This document shows, one piece after another, positions 37,183 to 49,632 of a stretch of 64,000 nucleotides of DNA. A model generated the notes under the pieces. That model worked only from the letters and a program-made list of their open reading frames with translations, searched no databases and was not told where the DNA came from. The stretch's first letter is position 1. Every line of letters begins with the position of its first letter. Location of the stretch: contig CP141146.1 of assembly GCA_035235625.1 (NCBI GenBank), positions 186,001 through 250,000 of the forward strand, read 5' to 3'. The translations under genes and the position numbers were made by a program. The stretch comes from Saururus chinensis (taxonomy: Eukaryota; Streptophyta; Magnoliopsida; Piperales; Saururaceae).

Positions 37183-37715
37183 ATGCCCCTTGAGTACCGG
37201 GGGAATGTCTTTTGGTATCACGGCGAATGGGTTTATCGTCACCGGATGAACCAATTTCTGATTTAAAAAACAATTTCCTGATTTGATTGTTTTAATGCAA
37301 AAACTCAATTTTCAACTACTTCATGAATTTTCTGCTTAGCATTCTTTTATATTTTGATATGACCTACTGAGGATAAAAATACTCACCACTCCCATACTCT
37401 GCAGGGATTAGTGCCGGAATAGAAATAAAAGAAGAAGACTTTTTCACCTAAATTACTTGATTACTGATGTAGTTTGTTTTATTTTTGTGGCTAGTGTGCA
37501 AAGGCAGGATATGCCTCCAATTTTCGCATAACTATGAACTCTTCCCACAGTGATTTGAGGCATGTAAAATAATTTTACAATGCAATGTAAACTTGATATC
37601 TATATATATAATTTTTTTGGTTGTGCTTTTACTCCGATGCATTTTATTATTTAAATTTTGATATTATATGTGAAGGTATATTTGTTAGACTCCAACGGCT
37701 GTCACGTTCAGTCAC

Positions 37716-38106
37716 ATTTATGTTCTGCAGTTAGTTAGGCAGTTATGCTTGTGTGCATGTAGGTAGTTATGTTAGTGTGCACGTTACTTTTGATTATTGT
37801 TGCTTTTGATTAGTAATTAGTTAGTTTCAGCCTATGTAGTTAGTTTAGTTTTCTCTATGTAGCCTGATGGGCTAAGGCAGCCTATTTAGGCTGGATCGCT
37901 ATAATTAGAAATTTAATTAATGAAGATTAGCCTTTTTCCTTCTATCTTCTTTTGACTCTTTTCCCTGATCTCAACCTCTCTTCTTAATGTGAGATCGTAC
38001 TTGCAATTAGCAAGTGCAACTCCTTCCCTCCTTCAAATCCCTCTCTCTCTCTCTCATTTCTCAAATCCCTATCTCTCTCTTTCTAAAATTCTACAAGTTC
38101 ATAACA
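37716..38106 (+). repeat. 5' LTR of G1
   Basis: It matches 60442-60826 throughout: 'cagttagttaggcag', 'gatgggcta' and 'agcctatttaggct', then a CT microsatellite and the terminal 'gttcataaca'. The outer edge is altered (ATTTATG against TGTTATG in the 3' copy). Confidence 0.88.
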
Positions 38107-38108
38107 AT

Positions 38109-38120
38109 TGGTATCAAAGC
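38109..38120 (+). other. Primer-binding site of G1
   Basis: 'tggtatcaaagc' differs at one base from the initiator tRNA-Met site TGGTATCAGAGC. It lies two bases after the LTR end. Confidence 0.85.
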
Positions 38121-38148
38121 AACTTTTCTAGGATGATTGTGTTGCAAC

Positions 38149-38191
38149 ATGGTTGCCAGAAAAGTGTACTAGTGTCAGGCTCAACCCGCTG
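38149..38191 (+). pseudogene. Start of the G1 gag gene, cut by F1
   Basis: The ATG at 38149 follows the primer site by about 30 bases and reads MVARKVY before a TAG. The same frame continues after the F1 insertion at 44235 (ALEDATLAEVEAELRLFA), which identifies this short piece as the gag N-terminus. Confidence 0.6.
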
Positions 38192-38985
38192 TCTAATGCC
38201 CCGACCCGAAAACACCGACCCAAGCTAGGGGTCCATAGGGGATAGCCCGCACTCGAGGCTATCCCAAAACAATAAAAACCAAAACCCATGACCGGGAACG
38301 ATGGATTCTGAGTGTAAGAGTCTTCACGTTCTTCTACGCACTACGGAACTTTAGAGTTATGTTCCATGTAGGAAAAAACAAACCCATTTATATATCTAAT
38401 TCGAATTGGGCCAACGTTGCCTTGCCGTTGGCTGCCTATGCGCGTATCGGATAACATCCACAATGTTACTCTGATACAATCAGATCCATACAGAGTTCTG
38501 CTTAATGGCTCTTACATTCATCAGGCCATACAAAAATACATACGACTAAATACGTTTCTCCGAATATTTAATCGGAGTCATATGGAAGCCCATAAAACAC
38601 CGGAAACACATCTCGCTCTATCACATAGCCAAGTACCACATGACCACCATAACATGTATCACTCTACCCCAGAGCAGATCCATCACATTCACACATCTCG
38701 CTCCATCACTTAGCCGAGACCACACGCATCATACGTCTCGCTCTATCATTGAGCTGAGACTGCATACACACCACATGTCTCGCTCTACCCCAGAATGAGA
38801 CGGAACACAATCATAGATCTCGCTCTATCACTAAGTTGAGACTGAACACACATACTACATGTCTCGCTCTATCCAAAAGCGAGGCAAAACACATCATGTC
38901 ATAAAAACACACATCATACCTAAGCATATTAAAACCTAACATATCAAGGTATAGCATAACAAAACATGACGAATCATAGCATAAC

Positions 38986-41900
38986 TGTCACGAGCCAGAT
39001 TTTTAAAAGTATTTTTAAATAGCACGAACAGTAAGTAGCGATATTTTTTTTCTTTAAATACAAAATAAACCCTTCGATTAAATATCCAGGTCATGATAAC
39101 TGGGGTTCACAAATACGAATATCAAATCATATGATATTATTTAACGTCTGAAAATTCATAAAGACCAGCTCATCCATCTAAGTACAAGTCCATCACCCGT
39201 CTGAAAATAAATAATAAGTTGACTCTCACGCTTAAGGTACACTAACATACTGGAGTTGCAAAAACGCGGAAACCTCTTATGCTCGCCTACCTTGGTCTCA
39301 ATGTCGTCCTCTGGAGAATCTGCAACAAAGCAAACCAAACAACAACCACAATGGAGCATCTCCGCCTACAGGAGAAGAGCTTCCAAAGGACAAAAGGTTT
39401 TATTAATATTCTTCAGATCGGGCCAACATCACCCGATGTTAGTTGCCTACGTACTCATCAAACAACATCTACAATGTTTCCAACAAGATTGGATCCAAAC
39501 ATAGTTCTGCCTAATGGTACACTATACTAAGAAGCATAGCATAACACATACAACGCTTAAGTATTTTCAAGCAACCTACATTTTATGCAAGTCCTTTAAT
39601 TGTTCCACTTGTTCTAATTAAACAAGCAATATCAATCAATGTTATTAATTATCTCTCGAACCATTGTTCGATAATTAATATTCTCGTCTAATCCCAAAGA
39701 CAAACACATCAGATGTCAACCTAAGTGACAAATGATAACGAAACACCCTGGAATCCACCAGGCCCCTGCAATCCACCCGGAAGTGCCGTCTCCCAACCTA
39801 GCCCATAAGGACCTGATCTGAGTGGAAAGGCATGGCCCACAACTGCACCTGAACAGAAGTGGTCAGAGACACCAACCAAGCAGGATGTCAGCGACCCTAA
39901 TTGCGTGTACACTAAAATATCCTCAATAGATCTACGGTGAGCCCGGCTCACAAGGAACTCCCTCCAATGGGGAGGTGCAACTACACGGTCAAATCAATGG
40001 CTCCTCAATAGAGCTAAAACTTAGGAAACCATTCTGAACCCTATCTTGCTCATTTATAAGCCAGGATTCCCAAAGACTATCCCAAACCTTATTAGTCCCT
40101 TTTAGACTAAGGTTTACAACTCGAGACATGCCATCGGTTCATCAACCAACGCAAATCGCCAAGTCAAAGGCTTTGTTCACTGTATGAACTAGTCCCAAAC
40201 CCCTCTGAGGTATTTTAGTCTTTATCTTAATTAGGTGTTCTCACCCAATCCAAAGCTATCAAACCCCCATTAATTAATCTTTCAATAATATGAAGATAGT
40301 GATAAATTACTATCACAAAATCAATATCAAAAATCGAAACAAAGAACAACATAATCCATCAGAACTACACAGGTCCAAGCATATCATAATATCAATAATA
40401 AAATTCATTAATGATATAAGAATCATTCGAGCTCTCGTACCCTAACCCTCCTTGGGTTATCTTAATAAATCTTTATGAAACTGGTCGTAATGCACCTAAG
40501 GGCATTAAGGTAATTATCCAACATTGGATATAGTCATCTCTACACTCGGGTAAGTCCTTAACCTCTCAAAAGGTTTCAGTATCACATTGGCCCGTTAACA
40601 ACATCCACGAAAATGCGGGCAGGTTTGCAAAGGGGTATTTTTGTCATTTAGTTTAAGGCCTTAATGACATCCAACGGGTCCAAAATTAAACTCAAGCATA
40701 CTACTTGACTTCATGGATTTTGTGTAATTTTCCTGGCATATGACGGGGTCGTGAACCCCTTGAACCGACCCAGGTTTACTTAACGGTTTACGATTAACCC
40801 TAGGGGTAGAATAGTTAATTATCTATATACTGGGATTTTTCCCCACCTTGTAGATTGGTCTACATTTAGGTTACATGTTACAATCTCATTGAGAATTTTT
40901 CCAATTTTTAAGATCACTCATAGGCCACTGAACTGGTGCCCCGAAGTTTGATCATTAACTATTACTATACGCTTAAACTCACAAGGGTAAATTAGTCATT
41001 TTAAAGACATTGGATTTTTCCCCCATTTGAAACTTGGTCAGTGAGCTAGGAATATTCTCATGGAAATTTGTAATTTTTTCCAAATTTTTAATACTACTCT
41101 AACACATTGAACCGGTCCTGGTTCAAAGAGTGTACGTTGTTTTTTAGGACCCGCGAGCGGGTCATCTTCCCCGCGGCCAGCCAGAGGCTGTTCAGACTCT
41201 GGAGGCGTCGACCCCCTACCTTGGCAGACGGGTGGGTGGCCCAGCACTTCTCGACTACCGGCACATGGTGGAACCGACAGGGTCGGTCCGTCTGCGGCCA
41301 AAAGGCGGTTTGTTGTTTTTTTTTCACAGACGCTCCAATGAAAAAAAGCTCTTGTAAACCAGAGCAGAGGAGGTCCAGTCGGCGAGCTGCCACCGAACCT
41401 TCAGCCCTGATCTGCTGGAAAAGGTCTGTCGTCCAGTCCTTAACCCTTCTAGGTAATTTTATGGTCCCTCATGCCACCCTCGACAGATGGAAACTCTCCG
41501 CTCGTTTTTTCGTTCCTTGCACAGAGAGAAGAAACAGCATTCCGTCGGTGAGAAAGTGTCCGTCTGGCCTCCTGAGGCTACCGGAATTACTCCCGTCCTC
41601 ACCGTCCTTGCCTCACTCCAACATCCAATCACGTTTTACTCTCGACTTTGCCGGTAGTTCTCCCCTGTAAATTCCAGCGGATGAAATAGAGTCGTCTCTG
41701 TCGGCAAAATTATGAACCAGTCGAATGCTTTTATGCCATCTATGACTCCTCCACCCTCCAGAATCGCCGGAATACTCTCCATTCATGCTGCTGCAGTCAT
41801 CCTTTCTTCTCACTAATTATTTTTTTTATAGGCAACAGAGATTCCGCCCTGTATCTCTGCTGTCGTTGGACAGAACCGCGCCGAACCTTGGGAAGCCAAG

Positions 41901-42697
41901 GGCGGCAACAGTCACTCCTCTATGCCGGCCGGGAGTCGCAGATGGAATTTCTCGTCAGTCGATCATGCCTTGCTTATACAACCAATTTGGAATCCCTTCT
42001 ACAACAAATGGCTACTTCAGCACAACCAAGTTCCCGATAAAACATAGTCGGATGACCACAAGCGAGAGAATATCGATGCAGATGTCCGCAGTTCCATTAT
42101 ATTCATTAATTGCATAGAATTACCAATGATCTAACACTTCAAGCACGTATTCAAAAAAACAATTTCTAGGAGCCTACCTCACTGGCCGAGTCGATGCCCA
42201 TCCGCCACCATTGAAGCTTCGCCAAAAAATTCCCTCGACAGCCTTCTCTGCTCTCTCTCCTTCCCTCAACTGACTAAAAACTCGCCTCTTAATTGTGCCC
42301 TCAAAAGCCTTTTTATAAGCATAGAGATTAGGATTCCTAAACCCCCTAAAATTTGGGTAATCCTCACCAATTAGGCCACCTAATTTGGACCTTAAAAATA
42401 AATTTTGGAATTATAAACAACCGGGCCCGCAAAATGGGCCAAATACAGTCTAAATCGGGTAAACAGGTCCTCCACGATATATTCAATTTCAAACGGTCGT
42501 ATCTCCCTCATCCGGACTCCGATTCGCGTGTTCTTGGTGGAGTTTCGAAGCTCTATCTGTCTACTTTCAAATAGAATTATTTTCAGCCACAAATTCTATC
42601 TAGGGAGGTAGTTATTTTACTAAGAAGGTCAATAGGTCAAACACCCTATTTTCTACATATTTAATTTTTGAAACCTAGGAAAATTAGGGATATTACA
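38986..42697 (-). mobile_element. Family-B solo LTR, copy B4, nested in F1
   Basis: TGTCACGAGCC to GGGATATTACA, 3712 bp, with perfect 5-bp flanks ATAAC (38981-38985 and 42698-42702). It contains the B sequence order including the hairpin block (39423-39445) and a GC-richer part (about 41130-41960). It is the cleanest complete copy of the family. The 187-residue open frame at 41107-41670 overlaps equally long frames on the other strand and has no domain. Confidence 0.88.
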
Positions 42698-42899
42698 ATA
42701 ACGTACATCCTAACTAACACATGCATTTTATAATTTAAATGGGAGGTTAGAAATGCTTACTCGCATGATGTCCCTTGAGGTAGCGGCATTCGGGTTTGCT
42801 TGATCCCTCTGGGCATCATTTGCCTTCGAATCCAGCGGTAACAGACATAGCCTCCTCTAGACTCCACTTGTTCTTTGCCTAGCACCTGAAGACGATACA

Positions 42900-43450
42900 C
42901 ACTCTCCCCATCCCGGAAACTCTTCTCGTTTTTTGTGCCTGAGGGCGACAAACAGAACCCCCCAACTCAGGGATGTTCCTCAAACTATGCGGCCCTCCAG
43001 TGGAGGCCAAATCCTCCCTTACTCAGGGCCATCTCTCGTAATTCAGCCCCATGACAGAGAACGGAGCCTCCTCTCTCTCTCCGGGTCACTTTTCTCTCTC
43101 TTCGGGGCACAAGTCGATAGAAAGAGCCTACCCTTGCCCCGAACCTATCCTTCCCCTTCCCGACGTTGCTTAACACAAAGCATGCTCGTAGGCCATGAAC
43201 AGAACCCCCTTACCCGAAAACCCTTTCATTTTCCGCTCTCGTAAGCAATAGACAGAACGTCACTTTCTCTAGGGCATTTATCACACTCCACGGCCCTTCG
43301 GTGGAGGACGGAGCCTCCCCAACTTTGGGCCATGACTCCTGATGTGGCCCAGTGGTAGAGGATGGAGCCTCTTCACTCTCTCCAGGCTGTTTCTCTCTCT
43401 CTTGGGCAGGAGGATGGCAGACAGGGCCTCCTCATGCCCTGGGTCATTCC
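42900..43450. repeat. Degenerate 65-70-bp repeats in F1
   Basis: Phrases such as 'gacagagaacggagcctcc', 'gaggacggagcctcccc' and 'gcagacagggcctcctc' recur, each preceded by a 'ctctctccgggtc'-like tract. The same unit occurs about three times in each F2 LTR (50440-50600 and 56740-56890), so the array is expanded in F1. Confidence 0.6.
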
Positions 43451-44234
43451 TCCCCTATAGGGATGCCAACACGAGGAATGGACCATGTCATTACATAGAT
43501 CACCCTCGAATTAGCTTGGAATGCATGTAGAACGGAAGAAAACGGACTCAGAATGAGTCAAAAAACTCCTCTGGAATTCGAAACAGAAATCCGTATTTAT
43601 AGGATAGGAGGTGTGGGCATATGAAATGCCCTCGGACCGCGTGCTCCATGCGTCGCATGACTGTGTGGTGCACGATGAGCTGACCGCATGTGTGAAGCAC
43701 TTGGCCCCACTACATGCTCATAGTGTGTGTAGTCAAGCTGCGCATCACGTGGCACCGCAATCGAGGTGGCATGGCTGACGCGGCTGTTGGCATCAGGGTA
43801 CGTCCTTATTTGATTGAAATAATATGTTTCCCATATTATTTTAATCCAAAAATACTCAAACTTCAACAGGCAATAACTTCTTACCCCGAAGTCAGAATCA
43901 CTCATTCTTGGTACCGATGGACTAGTATCGACGAGCCCTTCAAAAAAAGCCTACACATGGGTAAGTTGTCCCACTCTTTTCAAGTGGGTCCTGCCCACAT
44001 GGCACACTTCCTGAGGTTGTATCTTTTGCTCCTGACCTTCATTTCGCATGCTCTTTGATTCATTACGCTCGTTACTTTGAGCTCTACCTGGCTATGGGGA
44101 TTTCATCCCTTGAAACCTCTACTTGGCTATGGGGATTTCATCCCTTGAAACCCCCAAATACTAATCTTAAATTACCGAATTACCCTTAACCCCCCGGGTT
44201 TGGCATAACCGGAAAAATAGGTCGTTACATGCTG

Positions 44235-45420
44235 CCCTGGAGGACGCAACGCTAGCAGAAGTAGAGGCGGAATTAAGGCTTTTTGCCACCTCAAATCTCA
44301 TCACAAGCAGCTAGGAACCTTTGCTCTCTACCCTAACTACCATCTAATCTCAAACAACAGAGGCTCAAAGGGCATTTCTACAAGAGCTTAGGTCTGATCT
44401 ATGGTTGTTTGCGGAATGCCAACGGTCTATGTTGGAGCAAATCAGAAAAGACCAAGCAGCCTGCTTGGTGGCCTTCATGGCGACCCAAAATTTAGGCCAG
44501 CCGCACCTACTCTGGCCCACCGTCCCCATGGAAAGGGGCTTCTTCAGTGACCCTCTTCTTCCATCTTTCACCCCTGGCCAGACCGCACGGTCCCCTCCGT
44601 ACCCCTAGCGTCCACTACCAGCGACGGATGCGTTGCCCATCTCGCAATTGTTGGGCCAAGCCGCCCCCAATACAACTCAACGGTCGGACCTGAACAACCC
44701 CCTCTTTCTCAATGGCATGACAATGGTTTATTTTCTGACGAAGCAGCAGACCCAGGAGGATATAGGCCGGCTCCTAAGGCAAGCACGGTATGCCAGAATT
44801 TTTTGGAGTATTCAGGGGAGGACAACCCCGCCGAGTGGGTCTCACGAGCGGGGCAATTTTTCACATACCAGGGGACAACCCCGAACAACGGGTTCTCTTG
44901 GCTTCCTTCCACCTAAAAGGGGATGCCCTGGTATGGCTGCAGCAACTTGAACAACAAGAGGGGGTAATCACTTGGGTGTATTTGGTTGCTGAGTTATGCG
45001 CCTATTTTGGTCTAAACGAGTATGAGGATTTTGATTCCCACCTGCATACCTCTTCCATCCAAACCCATCAGACAAACTTTGCATGGCTCTCCACCCGGGT
45101 AGAAGGGACCCCTTCAACTCTCCTCTCTAAGTTTGTAAATGGGTTGCAGGAAGATATCCAAGTGGAAGTTTGACAGTTCGAGCCAGCCAACCTCTGTCAA
45201 GCAATCCGCCTAGCCCACATTCAGGAGGAATGACTCCAGCGCCTGCAGAGGGGCAACCGATCCTTGCCAGGGAGCCAACCCACTCCGGCTCTCCCTACAT
45301 CAGCCCCGGGCCCGGTCCAATGCCTTACACTTGCCCAGATGGAGGATCGCCGCTCTCATGGCCTCTATTTTAACTGTGATTAGTGATTTGTCCTAAGTCA
45401 TAAATGCAAACTTCTAGGCT
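44235..45420 (+). pseudogene. G1 gag polyprotein, main part
   Basis: Retrotransposon gag signature segments include EQRVLLASFHLKGDALVWLQ and AELCAYFGLNEYEDFD, followed by a degenerate CCHC zinc knuckle (YFNCD..FVLSHKCK) near 45365-45415. The knuckle keeps C, C, H and C but is interrupted by stops. Several frameshifts and stops break the reading frame (stops near 44310 and 44355, and a frame change near 44800). Gag would have formed the virus-like particle; this copy cannot. Confidence 0.85.
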
Positions 45421-45422
45421 AT

Positions 45423-45689
45423 GTGTTGATAATGGAAGAGGGGCTAGACACCTATGATAGTTCAGTGCATGATGAGCCCGAGGGTGTTCCATGGATTTCT
45501 ATGCATGCATTCGATGGGTCTTATGAACCTCACACATTTCAAGTGGATGGATCTATAAAACAGCAAGTCGTCTCCATTCTTATTGACAGCAATAGCACCC
45601 ATAATTTTATTAATGACTGGGTGGATCGTAGGTTGGGTTGCACCATTCAACCATCTACTTCTTTCGATGTGCTCATAGGAGATGGGTGA
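45423..45689 (+). pseudogene. G1 aspartic protease remnant
   Basis: HAFDGSYEPHTFQVDG leads to ILIDSNSTHNFI. The catalytic triad of retroviral-type proteases is D-S/T-G; here the glycine is replaced by asparagine, which should inactivate the enzyme. The aspartate codon is at 45585. The frame ends at 45689 and reverse transcriptase follows after about 400 bp of linker. Confidence 0.8.
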
Positions 45690-46079
45690 TATTTGTAGTG
45701 TAGTGGAGTATGCCCTTCCATTCCCTTGGTGATCCAAGGTCATTTATTTCATATCGATATGTTCTTGATTCCTACCAAGGGGGCAGATATTGTGATGGGA
45801 GTACAATGGCTCCAAGACCTGGGACCCATTACTTGGGATTTCAAGTAGCTACATATGGATTTTCTCTATGGGAATGCTCAAATTCAACTATGTGGGCAAC
45901 AACCAGGTACTCTTCATTCGGCTTAGCCTGTGAATTCTCTTTTAAAATTTGATGCCAAGGTGTACTTACCCCCACCCGAGCCTGCTAGTATTCCGGTGGA
46001 TTTGGGATCTCTACTGACCAAGTATGATATGATTTTTCAGGCACCATCTACTTTACCTCCAGTTTGTCAGCACGATCAC

Positions 46080-46918
46080 TGTATTCATATTTAGCCAGGG
46101 TGTCCACTAGCTCATGTCTGTCCCTACCGGTACCCTCAGGTGCAGAAAGATGAAATTGAGAGGTTGGTACAAGAGATGCTCACTTTAGGGCTCATACGGC
46201 CCAGCACTAACCAATTCTCTTCTCTAGTACTTCTTGTCCGTAAAAAAGATGGCTCATGGTATTTTTTCATGGATTATCGTGCCCTGAGTGTTATCACTAT
46301 TAAGATAAGTACCCCATCCCTGTGATCGAAGAGTTGTTGGATGAACTATATGGGGCGACTGTCTTTACTAAGTTGGATTTGCGTTCAGGGTACCACTAGA
46401 TTCGGATGCACCCACCCGACATCTATAAGACAACTTTCATAACACATGATAGACATTATGGATTTATGGTCATGTCGTTTGGTCTTTTGAATCCCCCCTC
46501 TACTTTTCAAAGCCTGATGAATGATATTTTTTGGGCTTACCTGAGATGATTTGTATTGGTATTTTTTGATGATATTCTGATTTACAATCGCTCATTGTCA
46601 GAACATTTGCAACATATTTGTATAGTTTTCTCTACACTACTCAATCAATACCTATTCCTAAAAAAGTCAAAATGTGCATTTGGATTACTGTAGCTTGACT
46701 ATCATAACCATGTCATATCCGCTTCAGGGGTGTCTACTGACCCTTCAAAGATTGAGGCTATTATCAATTGGCCAACTCCCTCTACTATTTGGCCACTCCG
46801 AGGTTTCTTGGGTTTGGTAGGATATTATAGGCATTTTATCTAGGGTTATGGCATGTTGGCCGCTCCTCTCACTGCCCTCCTCAAGAAGGGTGCTTTCCAT
46901 CGGATTTTCGAAGCATAG
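46080..46918 (+). pseudogene. G1 reverse transcriptase
   Basis: RT motifs in order: [65 protein letters not shown] (the catalytic double aspartate is retained, at about 46565) and LRGFLGLVGYYRHF. A frameshift occurs near 46305, and stops lie within the GYHQI region and before the DD box. The enzyme would copy element RNA into DNA. Confidence 0.9.
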
Positions 46919-47340
46919 ATGTCTTTTGATGCTCTTAAGCTAGCCATGTCATCACCACCAGTGCTTGCACTACCTGACTTCTCCCAACCGTTTGTGATTG
47001 ATAGTGATGCGTCTTCGTGTGGGTTGGGTGTGGTGCTTATGCAAGGAGGCAGGCCCATTGCTTATTTTTATAAGGCCATCTCCGAGCATAATGCACAGCT
47101 CTCCACTTATGAGTTGGAAATGTTAGCCATCATTCATGAAGTTAAAAAGTGGAGACCTTATCTCTTAGGGCGGAAATTCCTAATCCAGACAAATCATCAC
47201 ATCCTGCGTTATTTTTTGGATCAAAGGGTGGCCTCTCCTTCTAGAGATGGGTTTCAAAGCTCCTCGGATATGATTATGACTTAATCTATAAAAAGGGAAG
47301 TGACAACCAGACCGTTGATGCACTATCCTGTCAAGTCAAA
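46919..47340 (+). pseudogene. G1 RNase H
   Basis: VIDSDASSCGLGVVLMQGG, then STYELEMLAIIHEVKKWRPY and FLIQTNHHILRYFLDQR, match gypsy RNase H. The usual TDH motif reads TNH, so one catalytic acidic residue is lost. The C-terminal DNQTVDAL segment follows after a frame change near 47250. Confidence 0.88.
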
Positions 47341-47514
47341 GAGCTCTTATCTTTTTATTCTATCCATGCCGACCTTTCCATTTATGGCTGATTTGACTAA
47401 AGCCTATGAGCAGGACACGGAGACAGCTTCCATCATTTCTCAGTTGCGTGTTGATCCCTTGTGCACACAGTCTTTTGTTTTGCAGGGCGATTTACTCCTT
47501 TGGTGAGACCACTT

Positions 47515-48132
47515 ATGGGTTCTCGTTGTCCCTCAGCTACGGCAGCAACTTCTCCATTATTTCCACTCTTCTCCTATTGCTGGCCACGAGGGGCAATTTA
47601 GAACATACAAGAGGATTTCTCAAAGTTGTTATTGGAAGGGCCTCAAGAAAGTTGTCCATGACTTTGTCGCTTCTTGTGATGTATGTCAATCAGCCAAGGC
47701 CCTTACTTCCTCTCCTGTCGGGCTACTTCAGCCACTACCTCTTCCGGAGAACATTTGGGAAGATATATTGATGGCTTCATTGAGTGTTTACCCCTAGTTC
47801 AGGGCAAAAGTGTTATGTTTGTGGTCATAGATCACTTATCCAAATATGCACACTTTATGCCCTTGGGATATCCTTACACTACTAGCCATGTGGAAGAAAT
47901 TTTCATGCGAGATATTGTGCAATGGTACGCCCCATTCATTTGTCTCCGACCATGACCGAGTGTTCTTATCCAAATTTTGGAGTAGTTTTTTTGAGCTACA
48001 GGGCACTACTTTGAAGATGAACACAACCTATCATCCTTAGACAGATGGCCAAACGGAGGTTCTTAACCACTGCCTTGAGCAGTATTTGCGCTATTTTGCA
48101 GGCGATCATCCCCGCCGGTGGCTGTCACTTTT
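47515..48132 (+). pseudogene. G1 integrase, N-terminal zinc finger and catalytic core, cut by A1
   Basis: The HHCC finger is visible (HYFHSSPIAGHEG and SCDVCQSAK), then core segments IDGFIECLP, FVVIDHLSKYAHFMP, VSDHDRVFLSKFW and TDGQTEVLNHCLEQYLR, i.e. the D, D and E neighbourhoods. Several frame changes and a stop (TYHP then stop) are present. The reading is broken at 48133 by A1 just after the CLEQYLRYFAGDHPRRW segment. Confidence 0.88.
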
Positions 48133-48799
48133 TGTCACGCCCCAGTGATGCCCGACCCGAGCCTAACCCGGTCCAAGGGCCGGTCAAGCGCATGGGGGCG
48201 ACGAGGGGAAATTGAGAAAGCAATTTAGCGGAACACTTAACCCTAACACGGGCGACTTAACAGAATTACGGAGTACGCACATTCTACTTTGAGCAAGAGT
48301 AAAAAAGAACAGAAAGAGAGTTGCTTATCACAAAGTAAACAACTAATCTCAAACCCACATGCTTAGTCAACTATGGCCCACACCGGCTCAAAATAAGTCT
48401 TAAGCAACATAACTGTAAAATGTGACATAAATCCAAAACAACAGAGAACCCTACACAAAGGTTCTAAACATAAAGTATAAAACCAAAGGAAAATAAGTCA
48501 CACAACGATCTCCATGATCACATCCAAGTCATCTCCGACCTTTCCTCAAAGAGGAGATCTTGTCCGTCTGCATGTCGCACCACGCAACCCCAAATCCAAA
48601 AACACAAGAAAGAGGGGTGAGTTTAACAAACTCAGCAATGGTTTTTAATATCACTATCAACATCGAAAATATGATAGCATAACAACATAATCATTTAGAT
48701 CAAAGATTGGCAAGGTGCATCATTTTTTGATCACACATACACATCACCTAAAACTGCATCATGGTGCATATCCACATAGTGTTATTCTCATCATAGCAT

Positions 48800-48910
48800 C
48801 CTGCATGAAATGTATCTCTAACATATATATTCTATCATGCATCACATCATAACAACCTGCATGAATGTATCTCTAACATACATATTCCATCATGCAACAT
48901 ATCATAACAA
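48800..48910. repeat. Two-unit minisatellite in A1 (56 and 55 bp)
   Basis: Two units start with 'cctgcatgaa' and share 'tgtatctctaacatata' and 'catgca', ending 'ataacaa'. The second copy of the family, A2, has five units in the same place. Confidence 0.85.
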
Positions 48911-49632
48911 CCTCCATCAAGGAGTAATCACAATTTAGTGTCACACAGACAGGAACATAGACAAGGCCACGAAGGCGTGTCAAGGTCCAAAAATACTACA
49001 CAAGAATTGAAGAAAGTTCGGGGTTGTCAATCCCTAAAGCTGCTCGCCTTAGACGATCCTAGCCAAGGATGTCTCATTCTCACGCAGAGAATCTAGAGCA
49101 GGGGTGTTCGCCCAGGGACATCTCCGGTGGGCGGGAAGAGCTTGAGTTTCCACACAAGAAACCCTAGAACACGTGGTAGCGGGTGTACACGGCATACCAC
49201 ACTGGATTCTCAAGGTCCAGATGACACTCATAATAACAATCTCACAATCCGCAAAACAAGTACACAACTTGTCCCCACATAATTCCATTTCTCTAGACTC
49301 AACCCGGGGAGTGCACTCATTCCACACAGGAACTCAAATCAAAACATGTCCTTTCGGACCAATCAACTTACGATTAATCCACGACCGATTAATCCGGCAC
49401 ACAATTTCACCACATTGCATCCAATCGGTCAAATTCGATTACCCTTGATGAAGCCTCAATTGGAAATCCATTTTCATGATGCATGCAGCATGGTACATAC
49501 GTAGGCAAGGCATACATGAATCCTAATCCATGATAAGTTCTCTCATCAGCCCCTAATGCATCATTCATAATCATAATATCAAGCTTCAACATCATCATTA
49601 AACCCCACATGTGTGTATACCCAATAGAAGCA

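Larger units (their letters stand above)
38192..44229 (-). mobile_element. Family-F solo LTR, copy F1, holding B4
   Basis: It starts TCTAATGCCCCGACC (F consensus TGTAACGCCCCGACC) and ends GGTCGTTACA. The flanks CGCTG (38187-38191) and TGCTG (44230-44234) agree at four of five bases. After removing B4 and its duplication, about 2.3 kb is left, comparable with the 1.9-2.0-kb F2 LTRs. It has no interior, so it is a solo LTR. The hairpin block is at about 38411-38431, and a TATAAATAC word lies on the minus strand near 43593-43602. Confidence 0.82.

Noticed and set aside
41107-41670. 187-residue open frame on + strand
   Set aside because: It lies inside the GC-rich core of the B4 solo LTR, long frames exist on the opposite strand over the same bases, and no domain is recognisable. 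Other B copies are not conserved in this frame.
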